From: Candidatus Latescibacterota bacterium | GTDB lineage: Bacteria; Latescibacterota; UBA2968; GCA-2709665 | NCBI GenBank assembly: GCA_012271065.1 | Contig: JAAXHE010000291.1 | Coordinates: 1 to 15,814 of the forward strand | DNA length: 15,814 nt | Direction: 5' to 3' | Part shown: positions 14,034 to 15,814 of the stretch, one piece after another | Position numbering within the stretch: the stretch's first letter is position 1 | Layout of the letters: each line of letters opens with the position of its first letter | Translations under genes and position numbers: made by a program | The notes under the pieces: generated by a model | Seen by the model: the letters and a program-made list of their open reading frames with translations, nothing else | The model's database searches: none | Told to the model about the DNA's origin: nothing

Positions 14034-15662
14034 TTATCCCGCCAGACCGGCCGCGTGGCGCCCCGCGGCGGGGTCGCCGGCGGCGTGGTACCGCCCGTCC
14101 ACCGGGTCCACGTAAAGCATGACCGGGGTCGCGATCGGACCGTCGCTTGTCGTGACGCGATGACCGCGAGCTGCAAGTTCGGAGCGTACGTCCCGGCTCA
14201 CGCGGTCGCTAATGTTCAGCGAACCGACCTGTTTGAACGTCGCGGGACGATCGGGATTCGGATCGAACGAGTCCTCGTGATGGGCCGTGGCGAAGCGCGG
14301 CGCGGTGACGGCGTCTTTCGGGACCATATCGAACTCGATGAAATCCAGGAGCAGGTTCAGCGTCGCCTGGTCCTGAAGGTCGCCGCCCGCGACGCTGATC
14401 GCCAGAATCGGCTTGCCGTCCTTAAGGACAAGCGTCGGCGTCAGCGTGATCCGGGGGCGCTTCCCCGGCTGGATGCAGTTGGGATGGCCGGGGGTCGTAT
14501 TCAGGCTTCGCAGGCGGTTTCCGTACGACACTCCGGTCCGCCCGCCAAGTGGTGTTTCCCCACGATATACGTTCGCGCTCGGCGTTGCCGAAACGACGTT
14601 TCCCCACCGGTCGGCGACCACGCACGTCGTCGTACCGCCGATACCCGGTTCGAACACGCCGTCGCCGCGCAGCGCCTTCATTCCGTACGGGTCGCCGGGA
14701 CGGGCTTCAAGCGAGGCTTTCTCCATATCGATCAGCGGCTGCCGGATTTGTGTGTATTCGTCAGACAGCAGGTCTGACATCGGCACGTCCACGAAGTCCG
14801 GATCGGCGTAATACGCGTCCCTATCGGCCATGGCCAACTTGAGGGCTTCCACGGCCACGTGCACGTAATCCGCGGAAAGGTGGCCCATGGATTTCAGGTC
14901 GAAGCCCTCCAGAAGGCGCAGCGCCTGGCAGAGGTACGGCCCCTGCGTCCACGGACCGCATTTATATACGTCGTATCCCCGGTAGTTGACCACGACGGGA
15001 TCTTCAATCAGCGTCCGGTGGGCCGCCAGGTCCGATTTACGAAGAAAGCCGCCCTTTTCCACGTAGTCCGCTTCCAGCGCGTCGGCGACGTCCTGGCGGG
15101 CCCCGTTTCGTCCGTAGAAACGGTCGCTCGCGGCCGCCACCTTCTCCTCGCGGCTTCCACGCGCCGCCTGTTCGGCCTCAACCAGCCTGCGCAGCGTGTC
15201 GGCAAGCCGGGGATGCCAGGATTCCTCGCCTTCATCCAGGATTGCCAGCGTGGGGGAAACGATCGCTTCGAAGGACTGCGTGCCGTAACGGATGAGCAGC
15301 GTCGTGCACAGATCCACGACCGACGGGACCGGCGCCATCTTGATGTGCTTGTCCGGAATGCCGTTATCCATGTACCAGTCGATCGCTTCCTGCGAGAGCG
15401 GCGCCCGGCCCTGCCCGGAAAGCGTTTTGACCTCCCGGTTGCCGGCATCGTAGATGATCACCGGCACCTCGCCGCCGATCGAACACGCGCCGTGATCGGT
15501 CACGTTCAGCGCGAGGATGGTCCCCGCCGCCGCATCGGCCGCGTTCCCGCCCTGTTCCAGAATTTCGATCCCCGCGGCCACGGCGCCCGCGCCCCCCGCG
15601 GCAACCGCGCCCGTACTGCTGACTGCATTCCAGCCTATGTTATCTTCATTCGGATGTGACAT
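14034..15662 (-). CDS. Gamma-glutamyltransferase family protein (Ntn hydrolase)
   Basis: Family members cleave gamma-glutamyl bonds after self-processing at a Thr. From the ATG at 15662 it has 542 residues: NAVSSTGAVAAGGAGAVAAG and ILEQGGNAADAAAG (34-47), the large-subunit landmark; then GIGGTTTCVVADRWGNVVS (340-358), where T344 aligns with the catalytic Thr; then GKRPRITLTPTLVLKDGKP and DAVTAPRF, standard for the small subunit. The usual TTH is TTT here, so His is lost, and the standard glycine-rich substrate loop reads VAGGDLQDQ. No signal peptide, so probably cytoplasmic, unlike many secreted GGTs. AAGGAG lies seven bases before the chosen ATG; in-frame ATGs at 15668 and 15716 are too close to it or unsupported. 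Transpeptidase, hydrolase or cephalosporin-acylase-like activity are all possible. The gene is monocistronic in this window. Confidence 0.88.
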   Translation of the reverse strand: MSHPNEDNIGWNAVSSTGAVAAGGAGAVAAGIEILEQGGNAADAAAGTILALNVTDHGACSIGGEVPVIIYDAGNREVKTLSGQGRAPLSQEAIDWYMDNGIPDKHIKMAPVPSVVDLCTTLLIRYGTQSFEAIVSPTLAILDEGEESWHPRLADTLRRLVEAEQAARGSREEKVAAASDRFYGRNGARQDVADALEADYVEKGGFLRKSDLAAHRTLIEDPVVVNYRGYDVYKCGPWTQGPYLCQALRLLEGFDLKSMGHLSADYVHVAVEALKLAMADRDAYYADPDFVDVPMSDLLSDEYTQIRQPLIDMEKASLEARPGDPYGMKALRGDGVFEPGIGGTTTCVVADRWGNVVSATPSANVYRGETPLGGRTGVSYGNRLRSLNTTPGHPNCIQPGKRPRITLTPTLVLKDGKPILAISVAGGDLQDQATLNLLLDFIEFDMVPKDAVTAPRFATAHHEDSFDPNPDRPATFKQVGSLNISDRVSRDVRSELAARGHRVTTSDGPIATPVMLYVDPVDGRYHAAGDPAAGRHAAGLAG

Positions 15663-15705
15663 CTTCATTCTCCTTAACCGGATCCATGCCTCTTCAGTAT
15701 TAAAA

Positions 15706-15732
15706 CGGGCGCCCACAAGGGACGCCCCTACG
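15706..15732. repeat. Dispersed-repeat-like GTAGGGGCGTCCC motif
   Basis: The minus strand reads CGTAGGGGCGTCCCTTGTGG then GCGCCCG, a short imperfect inverted repeat (GGGCG/CGCCC). From memory the same motif recurs between genes in many environmental bacterial genomes. It sits 44 bases upstream of the GGT-like start codon, in its leader or promoter zone. Only one copy occurs here. Confidence 0.4.
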
Positions 15733-15814
15733 AATGGCGCGGCGGCGCGATATATTCAGACATTTCGCTGCGTGCTACGGAATTCGGGCACTAGGCCTTA
15801 AATAAGCGAGTAAT
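15733..15814. other. Window-edge intergenic sequence
   Basis: No gene or strong signal is seen. TATATT-like bases on either strand near 15750-15757 could be part of a promoter for the GGT-like gene, but no well-spaced -35 element is evident. Confidence 0.25.

Noticed and set aside
1..15814. CRISPR array, prophage or complete defence system
   Set aside because: No regularly spaced repeats, Cas-like, phage structural or complete nuclease/toxin modules were seen; the only defence-like trace is the HNH remnant.

Overview
The window is a GC-rich chromosomal segment from a free-living, probably uncultured Gram-negative-type bacterium. The evidence is a peptide ABC operon with a Sec-exported binding protein, a secreted GH5 glycoside hydrolase with two dockerin-type calcium loops, short dispersed repeats in several intergenic gaps, and a GAF/PAS sensor of a type I associate from memory with Latescibacterota, Poribacteria or Chloroflexi metagenome bins. 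The phylum is an inference; there is no marker gene other than a tRNA.

Layout. Positions 1-6391 (minus strand) hold a five-gene oligopeptide/dipeptide ABC importer transcribed toward position 1: permease B, permease C, ATPase D, ATPase F and a 5-type substrate-binding protein cut off by the window edge. A sigma70-like promoter lies just upstream (6469-6497). A 377-bp gap between the two ATPase genes carries several short repeats. Positions 6508-7086 (minus) encode a small unknown acidic protein whose open frame runs through a canonical Rho-independent terminator (6703-6733). Just upstream of it is the overlapping, frame-disrupted tail of another small gene, and then a degenerate dispersed repeat (7284-7463).

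Positions 7498-10154 (plus) are a compact three-gene run: a secreted GH5 enzyme, an R2-like ferritin-fold diiron-carboxylate protein and a small cupin. A tRNA-Glu(CTC) with its own promoter follows at 10256-10331. Positions 10332-13918 are a zone of decay: an HNH-endonuclease C-terminal remnant, an IS1182-like insertion sequence whose transposase has lost its middle and changed frame, and a GAF-PAS sensor kinase/response regulator gene whose whole kinase core has been deleted, leaving two out-of-frame halves. Positions 14034-15662 (minus) encode a cytoplasmic gamma-glutamyltransferase-like Ntn hydrolase, with an 18-bp-stem hairpin terminator downstream (13949-13990) and another dispersed-repeat-like motif upstream.

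Functionally, the importer and the GGT-like protein would both suit peptide scavenging, and GH5 would suit extracellular polysaccharide use. The diiron/cupin pair has no assignable substrate. I found no CRISPR array, no prophage and no complete defence system. The most informative oddities are the two internal deletions (transposase and hybrid kinase), the diiron-cupin pair, the altered catalytic motif in the GGT-like protein, and the unknown small gene that overruns its terminator.
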